A stretch of 64,000 nucleotides of DNA from Microbacteriaceae bacterium (GCA_025465095.1 JAODME010000012.1:150428-214427); one strand, 5' to 3'; positions 16,146-25,681 are shown, counted from the stretch's first letter. A program made the numbers and translations. Notes: a model not told the origin generated them from the sequence alone.

Positions 16146-17966
16146 ATGACATCCTTCCCAGCCGCGCCCCCGGTCGCCGGGTCCGCCGGCGGTCCCGCCG
16201 AACGCGTCGACGGATACGCCGAGTTGCGGGCGTACGCGGCCATCGGCGACGGGCGCACAGTGGCGCTTATCGCGTCGGACGGTGCCGTCGACTGGTTTCC
16301 CACCCCGGACCTGCTCACCCCGCCGGTATTCGCCGCACTGCTCGACGCGGAACGTGGGGGGCGGATGGAGTTACGCCCCGTCGACGACTTCAGTGTCTCC
16401 CGGCGCTATCTCCCCGGGACCAATGTCCTCGAGACCGTCTTCACGACAGCGGGAGGCTCGGTGCGGGTGACCGATGCTCTCGTCACGGGTGTCGCCGGCC
16501 GCCTGCCCTGGTCCGAGCTCGCTCGTCGCATCGAGGGAGTGGAGGGTGAGGTCGACATGCGCTGGAGCGTCGCTCCCGGCACCGCGTTCAATGCCGCATC
16601 GCCCTGGGTTGAGCACACGCTGCACGGGCCGGTCATCCGGGTCGGCGATGTGCTACTCGGTGTGCGCGGATCTGAGCACGGTCCGAACGAACCAGGGTCG
16701 CAGCACCTCGAGGGAAGATTCACGACGCTTGAGGAATCACGCCACCTCCTCGTCGTTTCGGCCACCCGCGGCGAACCGTTGCGCATGCTGACCCCCGAGC
16801 TCGTGGACCGGGGCATCGACCGCACGATCGAGATCTGGAGCTTCTGGTCGGACGAATTCACCTTCGACGGCCCATGGGCGGATGCCGTGCACCGGAGTGC
16901 CCTCGCGTTGAAGCTCCTCATCCACTCTCCCACCGGCTCCATCGCGGCGGCCGCGACAACGTCTCTTCCCGAGCAGGTGGCCGGCGGCAAAAACTGGGAC
17001 TACCGCTTCGCCTGGGTGCGCGACCTCGCCTATACCGTGGGGGCGCTTCTCCGTTTCGGGCTGCGTGAGGAGACCCATGCCGCCGTCTCGTGGTTGTTGA
17101 CCACGATCCGCAAGCACGGACCGGAGGTGTCGGTCTTCTACACGCTCGACGGTGAAGTCGCGGCGCATGTCGATTACCCGGATCTGCCGGGCTGGCGCGG
17201 CATCGGACCGGTTGTCGTCGGCAACGAAGCGCTGGGCCAACTGCAGCTGGGGATCTTCGGTGACCTGTTCGCGGTGGTGCGTGCCTATGTCGACGACGGT
17301 AACGTGCTCGACGCGGAGACCGGACGGATGCTCGCCGCTGTTGCCGATCGCGTGTGTGACACCTGGTATCACCGCGATGCCGGCATGTGGGAGCTTCCCG
17401 ACCCGCAACTTTGGACCGCGTCGAGGATCGGATGCTGGCAGGCGCTCGACAACGCGGTGCGTCTGTCTGACGACAAGCAGATTCCCGGTGGCCCGGATCG
17501 GTGGGCGGCGGAGCGGGACCGGATCCGCGACTGGGTGAACGAGAACTGCTGGTCCGAGGCGCGGCAGAGCTTCGTGGCCTACCCAGGAAGCGAGGATCTC
17601 GACACCGCGGTGCTGCTGCATGCGGCGAGCGGATTCGACCGGGGAGAGCGGATGTCACGCACCATCGACGCGATCCAGGCGGAACTCGGACGCGGCCCCC
17701 TGGTCTACCGGTACTCGGGCATGCAGGAGGAGGAGGGCACGTTCGTCGCGTGCGCGTTCTGGCTCGCCTCGGCGCTCGCTTGCGTGGGCCGTATGGATGA
17801 GGCGAAGGCGCGCATGGAGGAGCTCATCGGCCTCGCCAACGACGTCGGCCTCTACTCGGAGATGATGGCTGCCGACACGCACGAGTTTCTGGGGAACATC
17901 CCGCAGGGTCTCAGTCATCTCGCGCTGATCACCGCGGTGCAAACGATCGAGGAGCTGGGGGGCTAG
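16146..17966 (+). CDS. glycoside hydrolase family 15 protein (glucoamylase/trehalase-like)
   Basis: This 606-residue protein has the N-terminal beta domain (about 20-260) with GDGRTVALIASDGAVDWF, then the alpha/alpha barrel. GH15 landmarks are NWDYRFAWVRD (about 283-293), the acid Glu in GMWELPDPQ (about 416-424) and the base region LYSEMMAADTHEFLGNIPQ (about 572-590). It lacks a signal peptide, so it acts in the cytoplasm, most likely on trehalose or maltodextrins. Actinobacterial relatives include trehalases, so substrate cannot be fixed. AAAGG precedes ATG 16146. It is not coupled to neighbours. Confidence 0.9.
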   Translation: MTSFPAAPPVAGSAGGPAERVDGYAELRAYAAIGDGRTVALIASDGAVDWFPTPDLLTPPVFAALLDAERGGRMELRPVDDFSVSRRYLPGTNVLETVFTTAGGSVRVTDALVTGVAGRLPWSELARRIEGVEGEVDMRWSVAPGTAFNAASPWVEHTLHGPVIRVGDVLLGVRGSEHGPNEPGSQHLEGRFTTLEESRHLLVVSATRGEPLRMLTPELVDRGIDRTIEIWSFWSDEFTFDGPWADAVHRSALALKLLIHSPTGSIAAAATTSLPEQVAGGKNWDYRFAWVRDLAYTVGALLRFGLREETHAAVSWLLTTIRKHGPEVSVFYTLDGEVAAHVDYPDLPGWRGIGPVVVGNEALGQLQLGIFGDLFAVVRAYVDDGNVLDAETGRMLAAVADRVCDTWYHRDAGMWELPDPQLWTASRIGCWQALDNAVRLSDDKQIPGGPDRWAAERDRIRDWVNENCWSEARQSFVAYPGSEDLDTAVLLHAASGFDRGERMSRTIDAIQAELGRGPLVYRYSGMQEEEGTFVACAFWLASALACVGRMDEAKARMEELIGLANDVGLYSEMMAADTHEFLGNIPQGLSHLALITAVQTIEELGG

Positions 17967-18107
17967 GGTGGCCCGCTCTTCTCCGGATCACGCCGCTCAA
18001 CTGGGCCGATCACCTTCCGCAACGTCGCGTCGGAAGGGCGACCGGATTGGCTGTGGATCCGCTTCGCAACCAGCCGCACCGCCCGCAACGGGGCGTACGC
18101 TGATCGC

Positions 18108-19178
18108 ATGAACCCCCGCGCAGGCTCGCGCCCCAGACGTTGGACAAAATGGGTGCCGGCGGTCGTGGTTCCGGCGGTCATCGTCGTCGGCGCCGTCATC
18201 GCCCCCCTGCAGGCGAGCGCGGTCATCGTGTTGCCGGAGAAGACTCCTGAGGAGTTGCTCGAGTTCGCGTCGTCGAGCGAGGTGCGCGCCCTCTCCGGCA
18301 CGATCGAGCAGAACTCCCGGCTAGGCCTGCCCGATCTGTCCGGCGTGACCGGTTCGCCGGGTGGCTCCGAGGGTGCTGACATCGCTTCCACGCTGGAACT
18401 CGTCACGGGTTCGCACACCGCCCGGGTCTACCTGAACGGACCGACGAACGCCCGCATCCAGGTGCTCGATCAGCTCGCCGAACGCAACATCGTGCGCTCC
18501 GGTGGTGATGTCTGGTTCTACGACTCCGAAGACAGGACCGCGAGCCACGCCACTCTGCCGGCGGGAGCAGAAGCGCCGAGGGTGCAGACGCCGGAGCGGC
18601 TTGCCGACCGATTCCTGGCCAGCATCGACCAGACGACGGAGGTCACGGTCGGAACCAACGCCCAGGTGGCGGGCCGCCCGGCCTACCAGCTCGTGCTGAC
18701 GCCTCTCGACGACGACACCCTCGTCGCGTCGGTGACTATCGCCATCGACTCCGAGACCGGGCTTGCCGTCGGCGTCGAGATCCTCGCGAGCGGGGGAACC
18801 GCTCCAGCGTTCGCGCTGGCGTTCACCGAGTTGTCACTGGCCACCCCCGACGCTGGCCTGTTCGCTTTCACTCCTCCTCCGGGCACGACGGTCACCGAAC
18901 TGACGGAAGCCGAGACGCGCGAGGAGCCAACCGATCGTCCTGGGAAGTCGTCCCACTCGGTGTCAGGTGAGGGATGGAGTTCGATCCTCGAGATTCCGGC
19001 GAGCGAGGTCCCGTCGGAGTTCGCCGCATCCCCTCTTCTCGCCTCCGCCTCGCAGGAGGTGAGCGGCGGGCGACTGCTCAGCACGGCCCTCGTCAACGTG
19101 CTCGTGACCGATGACGGCCGACTCCTCCTCGGATCGGTCACCGCAGATCGGCTGCAGGATGCGGCCGCCGGTCTGTGA
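18108..19178 (+). CDS. secreted LolA-like / sigma-factor regulatory-like protein
   Basis: This 356-residue protein begins with a basic stretch and a hydrophobic helix (about 13-38) ending in ASA, a signal peptide or anchor. The remainder resembles the LolA/LppX/MucB-like half-barrel fold: repeated beta segments with LVTGSHTARVYLNGP, WFYDSEDRTASHATLP and GRPAYQLVLTP. Such domains carry lipids or sense envelope state. It precedes an ABC ATPase and permease with a 4-bp GTGA overlap, so all three form one operon and the protein may be the extracellular partner of the transporter. TACGCT (18096-18101) is 6 nt before ATG 18108, suggesting a leaderless mRNA. Confidence 0.75.
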   Translation: MNPRAGSRPRRWTKWVPAVVVPAVIVVGAVIAPLQASAVIVLPEKTPEELLEFASSSEVRALSGTIEQNSRLGLPDLSGVTGSPGGSEGADIASTLELVTGSHTARVYLNGPTNARIQVLDQLAERNIVRSGGDVWFYDSEDRTASHATLPAGAEAPRVQTPERLADRFLASIDQTTEVTVGTNAQVAGRPAYQLVLTPLDDDTLVASVTIAIDSETGLAVGVEILASGGTAPAFALAFTELSLATPDAGLFAFTPPPGTTVTELTEAETREEPTDRPGKSSHSVSGEGWSSILEIPASEVPSEFAASPLLASASQEVSGGRLLSTALVNVLVTDDGRLLLGSVTADRLQDAAAGL

Positions 19179-20158
19179 CGACAGCGGAATTCGCGATTGA
19201 GACGGCGGGGCTGACGAAGCGGTTCGGTGCGCAGACCGCCGTCGACGGCATAGACCTCGCCGTGCCGAGGGGCTCCGTGTTCGGGTTCCTCGGACCCAAC
19301 GGATCGGGCAAGACGACGAGCATCCGCATGATGCTCGGACTCGTCGCGCCCTCGAACGGCACGGTCAGCGTGCTCGGGCGGGAGGTGCCCCGCCATCTGC
19401 CCGACGTGCTGCCTCGCGTCGGCGCTCTCGTCGAGGGACCGGCCTTCTACCCATTTCTGTCCGGCGCGGCCAACCTGCATAGGCTCGACACGGCCGACCG
19501 CCATGCGTCCTCGTCGACTCGCCGGGCCCGGGTGAGCGCGGCCCTCGACCGGGTCGGGCTCAGCCACGCGGCAGGCAAGAAGGTGCACGCGTACTCTCTC
19601 GGGATGAAGCAGCGCCTCGGTATCGCGAACACGCTCCTGGCGCCACGCGAGTTGCTCGTGCTCGACGAGCCCACAAACGGGCTCGACCCGCAGGGCACTC
19701 GGGAGGTGCGCGGCCTCATCCGTTCCCTCGCCGACAGCGGGTCGACGGTCTTCGTCTCCAGTCACCTGCTCACCGAGATCGATCAGATCTGCACCCATGC
19801 CGCTGTGATGAGTGCGGGCCGACTCGTCGCTCAGGGCACCCTTGACGAACTGCGCGGCGCGGGCGACGCGTACGTGCGAGTGCTCACGCCGGATCCGTAC
19901 GCGGCACGGCAAACGCTTCGAGCGCTCGGGCTCGGGCTCGAGCACCCGGCATCTGAGAGACGCACGGATGATCCTGCTCGGGTCGCTGACACCGAACTCG
20001 TCCTCGCGCCGCTCGGCAGTATCGACCTGGAGCCGGAGACGATCGTCGCCGCCCTCATAGCGGGAGGGGTGCGCGTGCGCGGGTTCTCGGTGGAGCGCGC
20101 GAGTCTCGAGGACCGCTTCGTCGCCCTCACCGGGGAGGGGTTCGACGTTGTCCAGTGA
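19175..20158 (+). CDS. ABC transporter ATP-binding protein
   Basis: This 327-residue ATPase has Walker A GPNGSGKTT (about 44-52), the signature YSLGMKQRLGIA (about 138-149), Walker B LLVLDEPTNGLDP (about 157-169) and the switch His in SSHLL. It resembles the bacitracin/antibiotic exporter (BcrA/CcmA) class, with a C-terminal extension. It starts at GTG 19175 within the stop of the LolA-like gene and overlaps the permease gene by 11 bp. It supplies energy for the permease encoded next. Confidence 0.93.
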   Translation: MTTAEFAIETAGLTKRFGAQTAVDGIDLAVPRGSVFGFLGPNGSGKTTSIRMMLGLVAPSNGTVSVLGREVPRHLPDVLPRVGALVEGPAFYPFLSGAANLHRLDTADRHASSSTRRARVSAALDRVGLSHAAGKKVHAYSLGMKQRLGIANTLLAPRELLVLDEPTNGLDPQGTREVRGLIRSLADSGSTVFVSSHLLTEIDQICTHAAVMSAGRLVAQGTLDELRGAGDAYVRVLTPDPYAARQTLRALGLGLEHPASERRTDDPARVADTELVLAPLGSIDLEPETIVAALIAGGVRVRGFSVERASLEDRFVALTGEGFDVVQ

Positions 20159-21002
20159 GAGCGCCGTGACCGGGGCGAGGCGCGCATCCGGCTGGGCGCT
20201 CCTCGTCTCGGAGCTCTCGGTTCTGTTCCGGCGCCGGCGCACGAACGCGCTCTTGCTCGCCCTCGCGGCGATCCCCATTCTCATCGCCGTCGCCCTCCGG
20301 CTCTCCTCTTCCGGGCCGCGAGCGGGCCGAGGCCCGCCCTTTCTCGACCAGGTCGCCCAGAACGGACTCTTCGTCGGGGTGACCGCGCTCGTCGTGGCGA
20401 TTCCGCTGTTCCTGCCGCTCACCGTCGGCGTCGTCGCGGGCGACACCATCGCGGGGGAGGCGAGTCATGGCACCCTGCGCTACCTGCTCGTCGCGCCGGC
20501 CGGCCGAGCACGGTTGCTCGCGGTGAAATACATCGGCGCGGCGGCCTTCTGCGTGGTCGCTGTGCTCGTCGTCGTGGTCACGGGCACGCTCGTCGGTGCC
20601 GCGCTGTTCCCGGTCGGACCGGTGACGCTGCTGTCGGGCGACACCATCCCGGTGGGCGAGGCATTCGCCCGGTTCCTCGCCATCGCCGGCTACGTCACCG
20701 TGTCGCTGCTCGGGCTCTCCGCCATCGGGCTGTTCTTCTCCACGCTGACAGATGTCCCGGTCGGCGCGATGGCTGCGACGATAACGTTTTCCGTCGCCAC
20801 GCAGATTCTCGGCGCACTGCCACAACTCGAGGGGCTGCATCCGTGGCTCTTCAGCCACTACTGGTTGGCATTCGCCGACCTGCTTCGGCAACCGATCTCG
20901 TGGGAATCATTCGGTGACAACGCCCTGCTGCAGGTGGGATACATCGCACTCTTCGGGGCGCTCGCCCTCGGCCGGTTTCTCACCAGGGACGTGCTCTCGT
21001 GA
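20148..21002 (+). CDS. ABC-2 type permease
   Basis: This 284-residue protein has six hydrophobic helices and the ABC-2 segment IAGEASHGTLRYLLVAPAGRA (in part, about 103-123), matching permeases of BcrB/NosY type. It starts at TTG 20148 with GGGGAGGGG 7 nt upstream; the next in-frame GTG is 20166. It overlaps the ATPase gene, so the two are cotranslated. Export cargo is unknown, perhaps an antimicrobial or envelope lipid given the LolA-like first gene. It ends 3 bp from the convergent lrp gene. Confidence 0.88.
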   Translation: MSSESAVTGARRASGWALLVSELSVLFRRRRTNALLLALAAIPILIAVALRLSSSGPRAGRGPPFLDQVAQNGLFVGVTALVVAIPLFLPLTVGVVAGDTIAGEASHGTLRYLLVAPAGRARLLAVKYIGAAAFCVVAVLVVVVTGTLVGAALFPVGPVTLLSGDTIPVGEAFARFLAIAGYVTVSLLGLSAIGLFFSTLTDVPVGAMAATITFSVATQILGALPQLEGLHPWLFSHYWLAFADLLRQPISWESFGDNALLQVGYIALFGALALGRFLTRDVLS

Positions 21003-21005
21003 GGC

Positions 21006-21443
21006 TCAGTCGAACCGGCGGTGCACGAGCCGTGACAGCACGATCGAGCTTCGGGTGTGATCGACGTTCGGTGCGAGCCGCACCTTCTCGAGCGCGATCT
21101 CTAGCGACGGAATGTCGCGCGAGCGCATGTGCACCATCGCATCCGCCGATCCGGACACGGTGCCGGCGTCGACGACCTCCGGAACGTTCGAGAGGATGCG
21201 GCGAAGCTCATCGGGCGCGACGGTCCCGCGACAGAAGAGCTCGACGTAAGCCTCCGTCGCCAGGCCGTCAATGGCGGGATCAACCTGCACGGTGAATCCG
21301 CGAATCACACGATCGGCTACGAGACGATCGACCCGGCGCTTGACAGCGGAGGCGGAGAGCCCGATCGCCTCGCCGATGTCTCCATAGCCCGCACGGGCGT
21401 TCTGGCGAAGCAGGTCGATGATTCCGTGGTCGAGGCTGTCCAT
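21006..21443 (-). CDS. Lrp/AsnC-family transcriptional regulator
   Basis: This 145-residue regulator has the N-terminal helix-turn-helix (DIGEAIGLSASAVKRRVDRL, about 22-41) and a C-terminal RAM ligand-binding domain (about 65-140). It is divergent from the DDAH-family gene and rocD, an arrangement also known in mycobacteria, so it probably senses arginine or ornithine and controls that pair. The 137-bp divergent region contains two direct copies of TTGTGTGC (21466-21473, 21493-21500) that could be part of its binding site. Start ATG 21441-21443. Confidence 0.9.
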   Translation of the reverse strand: MDSLDHGIIDLLRQNARAGYGDIGEAIGLSASAVKRRVDRLVADRVIRGFTVQVDPAIDGLATEAYVELFCRGTVAPDELRRILSNVPEVVDAGTVSGSADAMVHMRSRDIPSLEIALEKVRLAPNVDHTRSSIVLSRLVHRRFD

Positions 21444-21580
21444 AGGGCCACTATATGGCGGTTTCTTGTGTGCAACCCGCCGAGGATGGCGATTGTGTGC
21501 GTGTTCCGCTCGAAACGATCGGATGCTTGCGTGTCACACTGGAGTGACCCCGCATCGCCATGACTCTGGAAGGCGCCCGT

Positions 21581-22459
21581 ATGTCGGCCACTTTTTCTGC
21601 GACACGACCCACCCCCGCAGCCGAGATCGCCCCTAGCCGGATCGCGACCAAACGCACGATTCTGATGTGCCGTCCCGACTTCTACACGGTCAGCTACCGG
21701 ATCAATCCGTGGATGCACCCCGAGGTGCCCACCGACACCGGGCTGGCGGTGCGCCAGTGGGAGACCCTCTACCGCACCTACGTCGACCTCGGATTCGACA
21801 TCCGACTGGTTGACCCGATCGACGGCCTGCCGGACATGGTCTACGCGGCCAACGGCGGTTTCGTGCTCGATGGGATCGCCTACGGGGCGAGCTTCACCTA
21901 CCCCGAGCGCCAGCCAGAGGCCCCCGCGTACATGGACTGGTTCCGCGACAACGGCTTCGACGTTCGCATTCCGGAGAACGTCAACGAGGGCGAGGGCGAC
22001 TTCCTCCTGGTCGGCGACGTCATCCTCGCCGGCACCGGATTCCGCAGCGCCTCGAAGAGCCACGAGGAGATGACGCGCATCTACGGCCGCGAGGTCGTCA
22101 CCCTCAATCTGATCAACCCGAGCTTCTACCACCTCGACACCGCCGTCGCCGTACTCGACCCGTCGCCCGCACCGGGGGAGCGGGCGAACATCGCCTACCT
22201 GCCGAGCGCTTTCGACGAGACGTCGCTCGAGATTCTGCGGGAGCGGTTTCCGGACGCCATCCTGGTCACGGACGAGGACGCGGCGTTCCTCGGGCTGAAC
22301 TCCTTCAGCGACGGGTACAACATCGTGATCGCTTCACGCGCGACCGACTTCGAGCGCCAGCTGCGCGCCCGCGGTTACAACCCCATCGGCGTGGACCTGT
22401 CCGAGCTGCTGCTCGGCGGAGGCGGAGCGAAATGCTGCACCCTCGAGTTGCGCCGATGA
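21581..22459 (+). CDS. DDAH/arginine-dihydrolase family guanidine hydrolase
   Basis: This 292-residue pentein-fold enzyme hydrolyses a guanidino group. The catalytic Cys is Cys285 or Cys286 in GGGGAKCCTLE near the C-terminus, and the catalytic His lies in NPSFYHLDTAVAVLD. Automatic annotation would call it dimethylargininase, which yields citrulline. Its tight coupling to RocD (ATGA overlap) makes ornithine a more sensible product, so an arginine dihydrolase-like activity is possible; this is inference. ATG 21581 is chosen for the TGGAAGG 7 nt upstream; ATG 21560 is an alternative. Lrp is divergent and likely regulates it. Confidence 0.85.
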   Translation: MSATFSATRPTPAAEIAPSRIATKRTILMCRPDFYTVSYRINPWMHPEVPTDTGLAVRQWETLYRTYVDLGFDIRLVDPIDGLPDMVYAANGGFVLDGIAYGASFTYPERQPEAPAYMDWFRDNGFDVRIPENVNEGEGDFLLVGDVILAGTGFRSASKSHEEMTRIYGREVVTLNLINPSFYHLDTAVAVLDPSPAPGERANIAYLPSAFDETSLEILRERFPDAILVTDEDAAFLGLNSFSDGYNIVIASRATDFERQLRARGYNPIGVDLSELLLGGGGAKCCTLELRR

Positions 22460-23664
22460 CCGCTCTGGCCTCCGAATCGATCGGCGAGGAGCACCTCGCC
22501 CACACCTACAGTCCCCTGAACGTGGTGGTCGAGAGCGGACAGGGTGCATGGGTGACCGATGTCGCCGGCCGCCGCTACCTCGATTGCCTCGCGGCTTACT
22601 CCGCCGTGAACTTCGGCCACGGGCATCCGAAGCTCATCGCGGCGGCCAAGGCCCAGCTCGATCGCATCACGCTCACGAGCCGGGCGTTTCGCAACGATCA
22701 ACTCGGACCATTCGCCGCCGCCCTCGCCGCTCTCGCCGGAAAGGACATGGTGATCCCGATGAATACGGGCGCCGAGGCGGTTGAGACCGGCATAAAGGTC
22801 GCCCGCGCCTGGGGCTACCGGGCGAAGGGAGTCGCTCCCGGCCGCGCGAGAATCATCGTCGCCGACGGCAACTTCCACGGTCGCACGACCACGATCATCA
22901 GCTTCTCCGACGACCCCGTCGCGACCGCCGATTTCGGCCCCTTCACACCGGGCTTCGTTCGGGTGCCCTATGGAAATTCTGCGGCGGTCGAGGCGGCGAT
23001 CGACGAGAACACCGTCGCTGTGCTCCTCGAACCGATCCAGGGCGAGGCGGGCGTCATCGTCCCGCCCGCCGACTACCTGCCCGCAGTGCGCGAGATCACG
23101 ACGCGGCACCGGGTGCTCTTCATCGCCGACGAGATCCAGTCCGGCCTCGGACGCACGGGCGCCACATTCCAGTGCGACAACGTCCAGGTGATCCCCGACG
23201 TGTACCTGCTCGGCAAGGCGCTAGGTGGCGGCATCGTCCCCGTGTCCGCCGTGGTCGGCGACCGAGACATCCTGGGCGTGCTGAATCCGGGTGAGCACGG
23301 TTCGACGTTCGGCGGCAACCCGCTCGCCGCCGCAGTCGGAGTGGCCGTCGTCGAGCTTCTCGCGAGCGGAGAGATGCAGGAGCGGGCGCGGATGCTCGGC
23401 GCCCACCTCGAGGCGCGGCTGTCGCGACTGGTCGGCAAGGGAATCGTGGCGGTGCGCACGGCGGGGCTCTGGGCAGGCATCGACGTCGACCCCGCTCTCG
23501 CTCCTGGCCGCCAGGTGTGCGAGAGGCTCATGGAGCGAGGCGTGCTCGCGAAGGACACCCACGGTTCGACCATTCGTCTCGCACCTCCGATCGTCATCGA
23601 GGTCGAACATCTTGACTTCGCCGTCGATCAGCTCGAGGCCGTGCTCGCAGAGTTGCGCGGCTGA
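22456..23664 (+). CDS. rocD: ornithine aminotransferase
   Basis: This 402-residue class III PLP aminotransferase converts ornithine and 2-oxoglutarate to glutamate semialdehyde (P5C) and glutamate. Visible are NTGAEAVETGIK (about 93-104), FHGRTT, the Asp in FIADEIQSGLGRTG and the PLP lysine in LLGKALGGGIVPVSA. The start ATG overlaps the stop of the preceding gene by 4 bp, so the two are translationally coupled. The P5C it makes can be finished by the dehydrogenase half of PutA (6116-9622). Confidence 0.95.
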   Translation: MTALASESIGEEHLAHTYSPLNVVVESGQGAWVTDVAGRRYLDCLAAYSAVNFGHGHPKLIAAAKAQLDRITLTSRAFRNDQLGPFAAALAALAGKDMVIPMNTGAEAVETGIKVARAWGYRAKGVAPGRARIIVADGNFHGRTTTIISFSDDPVATADFGPFTPGFVRVPYGNSAAVEAAIDENTVAVLLEPIQGEAGVIVPPADYLPAVREITTRHRVLFIADEIQSGLGRTGATFQCDNVQVIPDVYLLGKALGGGIVPVSAVVGDRDILGVLNPGEHGSTFGGNPLAAAVGVAVVELLASGEMQERARMLGAHLEARLSRLVGKGIVAVRTAGLWAGIDVDPALAPGRQVCERLMERGVLAKDTHGSTIRLAPPIVIEVEHLDFAVDQLEAVLAELRG

Positions 23665-23703
23665 GGGGTTTACTGGCTCAAGCGAGGAAGCAAGACTGAG
23701 TCG

Positions 23704-24318
23704 ATGGAAACCCCGCCCATCACGGCTCTTGCCCTCGTCTGCACGCTCACCCCGTCTCCGGAGCCGTCGAGCACCGAACTGCTCGCCGACCAGGTCCTGG
23801 AGGCGCTCGCCGCCCATGGCGTCACCGGAGACAAGATCCGCGTTGTCGATCACGACGTCAGGCCCGGCGTGAAGACCGACATGGGGGAAGGGGACGCCTG
23901 GCCCGCCTTGCGCGAGCGGGTTCTCGCCGCAGACATCCTGCTCCTCGCCTCACCGACCTGGATGGGGCACATGTCGAGCATCGCTCAGCGCGTCCTCGAG
24001 CGGTTGGACGCCGACCTGTCGATCACCGACGACACAGGGCGCCCTCACCTTTACGACAAGGTAGGCATCGTCGCTGTGGTCGGCAATGAGGATGGCGCCC
24101 ACAAGATCACCGCAGACCTCTTTCAAGCACTCAACGACGTCGGCTACACGATTCCGGCGCAGGGCGGCACCTACTGGAACGGAGAGGCCATGCACACCAC
24201 CGACTACAAGGACCTCGACGAGACTCCGGATGCCACGGCCAGCACCACGGCGGGTGTGGCAGCGAACGCGGCCCACCTCGCAGCTGTGCTGAGGGTCTCG
24301 GCCTACCCCTCCTCCTGA
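23704..24318 (+). CDS. flavodoxin-fold NAD(P)H-dependent oxidoreductase
   Basis: This 204-residue protein has the flavodoxin-like fold of the NADPH-FMN reductase superfamily: an N-terminal strand ALVCTLTPSPEPSSTELLA (about 9-27) and the flavin-binding loop ASPTWMGHMSSIAQRVLERL (about 82-101), then GNEDGAHKITADLF. It is likely a quinone or FMN reductase. The HTTDYKDLDETP segment near the C-terminus is typical of the subgroup. It stands 40 bp after rocD but has its own spacing, so cotranscription is uncertain. Confidence 0.82.
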   Translation: METPPITALALVCTLTPSPEPSSTELLADQVLEALAAHGVTGDKIRVVDHDVRPGVKTDMGEGDAWPALRERVLAADILLLASPTWMGHMSSIAQRVLERLDADLSITDDTGRPHLYDKVGIVAVVGNEDGAHKITADLFQALNDVGYTIPAQGGTYWNGEAMHTTDYKDLDETPDATASTTAGVAANAAHLAAVLRVSAYPSS

Positions 24319-24467
24319 CCGCCATTGTTCCCCAGGCGGATGCCGACTTCGCGTATGACGCGCGACTGATCGTCGCCGCCGAGGAGAGGGGGCTTCGCAC
24401 GCTGCGCCGGGTTTGTCTTCGGGGACATCCTTGGCTCCGGACGTGCGCACCCGCATAGGCTGTGCAT

Positions 24468-25673
24468 ATGAAGACCTCGACTGAGCTCGACTCCGCCGAC
24501 CCGCTCGCCCGCTATCGCGACCGCTTCCTACGCGACAGCGACGTGGTGTCCTACCTCGACGGCAACTCCCTCGGCCGCCCGCTCCTCGCAAGCATCGAGC
24601 GGATGCAGAGCTTCCTCACTGAACAGTGGGGCGGCCGACTCGTCCGGGGCTGGGACGAGGGCTGGCTGGATCTGCCCGCCCGAATCGGCGACGACCTCGG
24701 TCGCGTGGCGCTCGGCGCCGCGCCCGGGCAGATTGTCGTCGGGGACTCGACCACGGTGCTGCTCTACAAGCTCATCCGCGCTGCGGTCGAGGCCAGACCC
24801 GATCGCACAGAAATCATCATCGACAGGGACAGCTTCCCCACCGATCGGTACGTAGTCGAGGGAATCGCCGCGGAACGCGGGCTCACCGTGACCTGGCTCG
24901 GGTCGAAGGGTGGTCAGCCTTCGGATTCGGGAGTGACGGCGAGATCTCTCACGAAGAAGCTGACCGACAACACGGCGGTGCTCGTGTTGAGCCACGTCGC
25001 CTACCGCTCCGGCTACCTCGCCGAGGTTCCGGCAATCACCGCGCTCGCTCACGAGGCGGGCGCCCTCGTCGTCTGGGATCTGAGCCACTCCGTCGGAGTC
25101 GTGCCCACATCGCTCGACGAGTGGGGTGTCGATCTCGCGGTCGGCTGCACTTACAAGTACCTGAGCGGCGGGCCCGGCTCGCCCGCCTTCGCTTATGTCC
25201 GATCGAACTTGCAGGGCGAACTTCGGCAGCCGATCCAGGGCTGGCTCGGCGCGAAGGTCCCCTTCGACATGACCCAGGGCTACACCCCGGCAGATGGCAT
25301 CCGTGGATTCACGAGCGGCACGCCTCCGATCATCGGGATGCTCGCCCTGCAGGACATGATCGCGCTCATCGAAGAGGTCGGCATCGACGCTATCCGCGCG
25401 AAGTCGGTCGCGCTCACCGAATTCGCCATCGCGCTCGCCGACGACCTGCTGCCGGATGCCCGTCTCGCCTCACCGCGCGAAGCTGAGCATCGGGGCTCAC
25501 ACATCACCCTCGATCGGGACGGCTTCGACAAGGTGGTGCCGAAGCTTTGGGCGCAGGGGGTCATTCCCGATTTCAGGGCGCCGAACGGCATCCGGGTCGG
25601 GCTCGCCCCATTGTCGACGAGCTTCACCGAGGTGGAGCTCGGAATGTTCGCGATACGGCACCCCGGCCACTGA
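24468..25673 (+). CDS. kynU: kynureninase
   Basis: This 401-residue PLP enzyme cleaves kynurenine or 3-hydroxykynurenine to anthranilates and alanine. Family features are YLDGNSLGRP (about 28-37), DSTTVLLYKL, WDLSHSVGVVP with the PLP-binding Asp, and the lysine in GCTYKYLSGGPGSPAF. No tryptophan dioxygenase or kynurenine formamidase gene is nearby, so the upstream steps must be encoded elsewhere or kynurenine is taken up. TAGGCT (24456-24461) lies 6 nt before ATG 24468, so the transcript is probably leaderless. Confidence 0.93.
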   Translation: MKTSTELDSADPLARYRDRFLRDSDVVSYLDGNSLGRPLLASIERMQSFLTEQWGGRLVRGWDEGWLDLPARIGDDLGRVALGAAPGQIVVGDSTTVLLYKLIRAAVEARPDRTEIIIDRDSFPTDRYVVEGIAAERGLTVTWLGSKGGQPSDSGVTARSLTKKLTDNTAVLVLSHVAYRSGYLAEVPAITALAHEAGALVVWDLSHSVGVVPTSLDEWGVDLAVGCTYKYLSGGPGSPAFAYVRSNLQGELRQPIQGWLGAKVPFDMTQGYTPADGIRGFTSGTPPIIGMLALQDMIALIEEVGIDAIRAKSVALTEFAIALADDLLPDARLASPREAEHRGSHITLDRDGFDKVVPKLWAQGVIPDFRAPNGIRVGLAPLSTSFTEVELGMFAIRHPGH

Positions 25674-25681
25674 CCGACCCC

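Noticed and set aside
18683..20449. 588-codon open frame on the minus strand across the LolA-like and ABC genes
   Set aside because: Antisense shadow: low-complexity Arg/Pro/Ser-rich translation with no family resemblance, opposite well-supported Walker-motif and permease genes.
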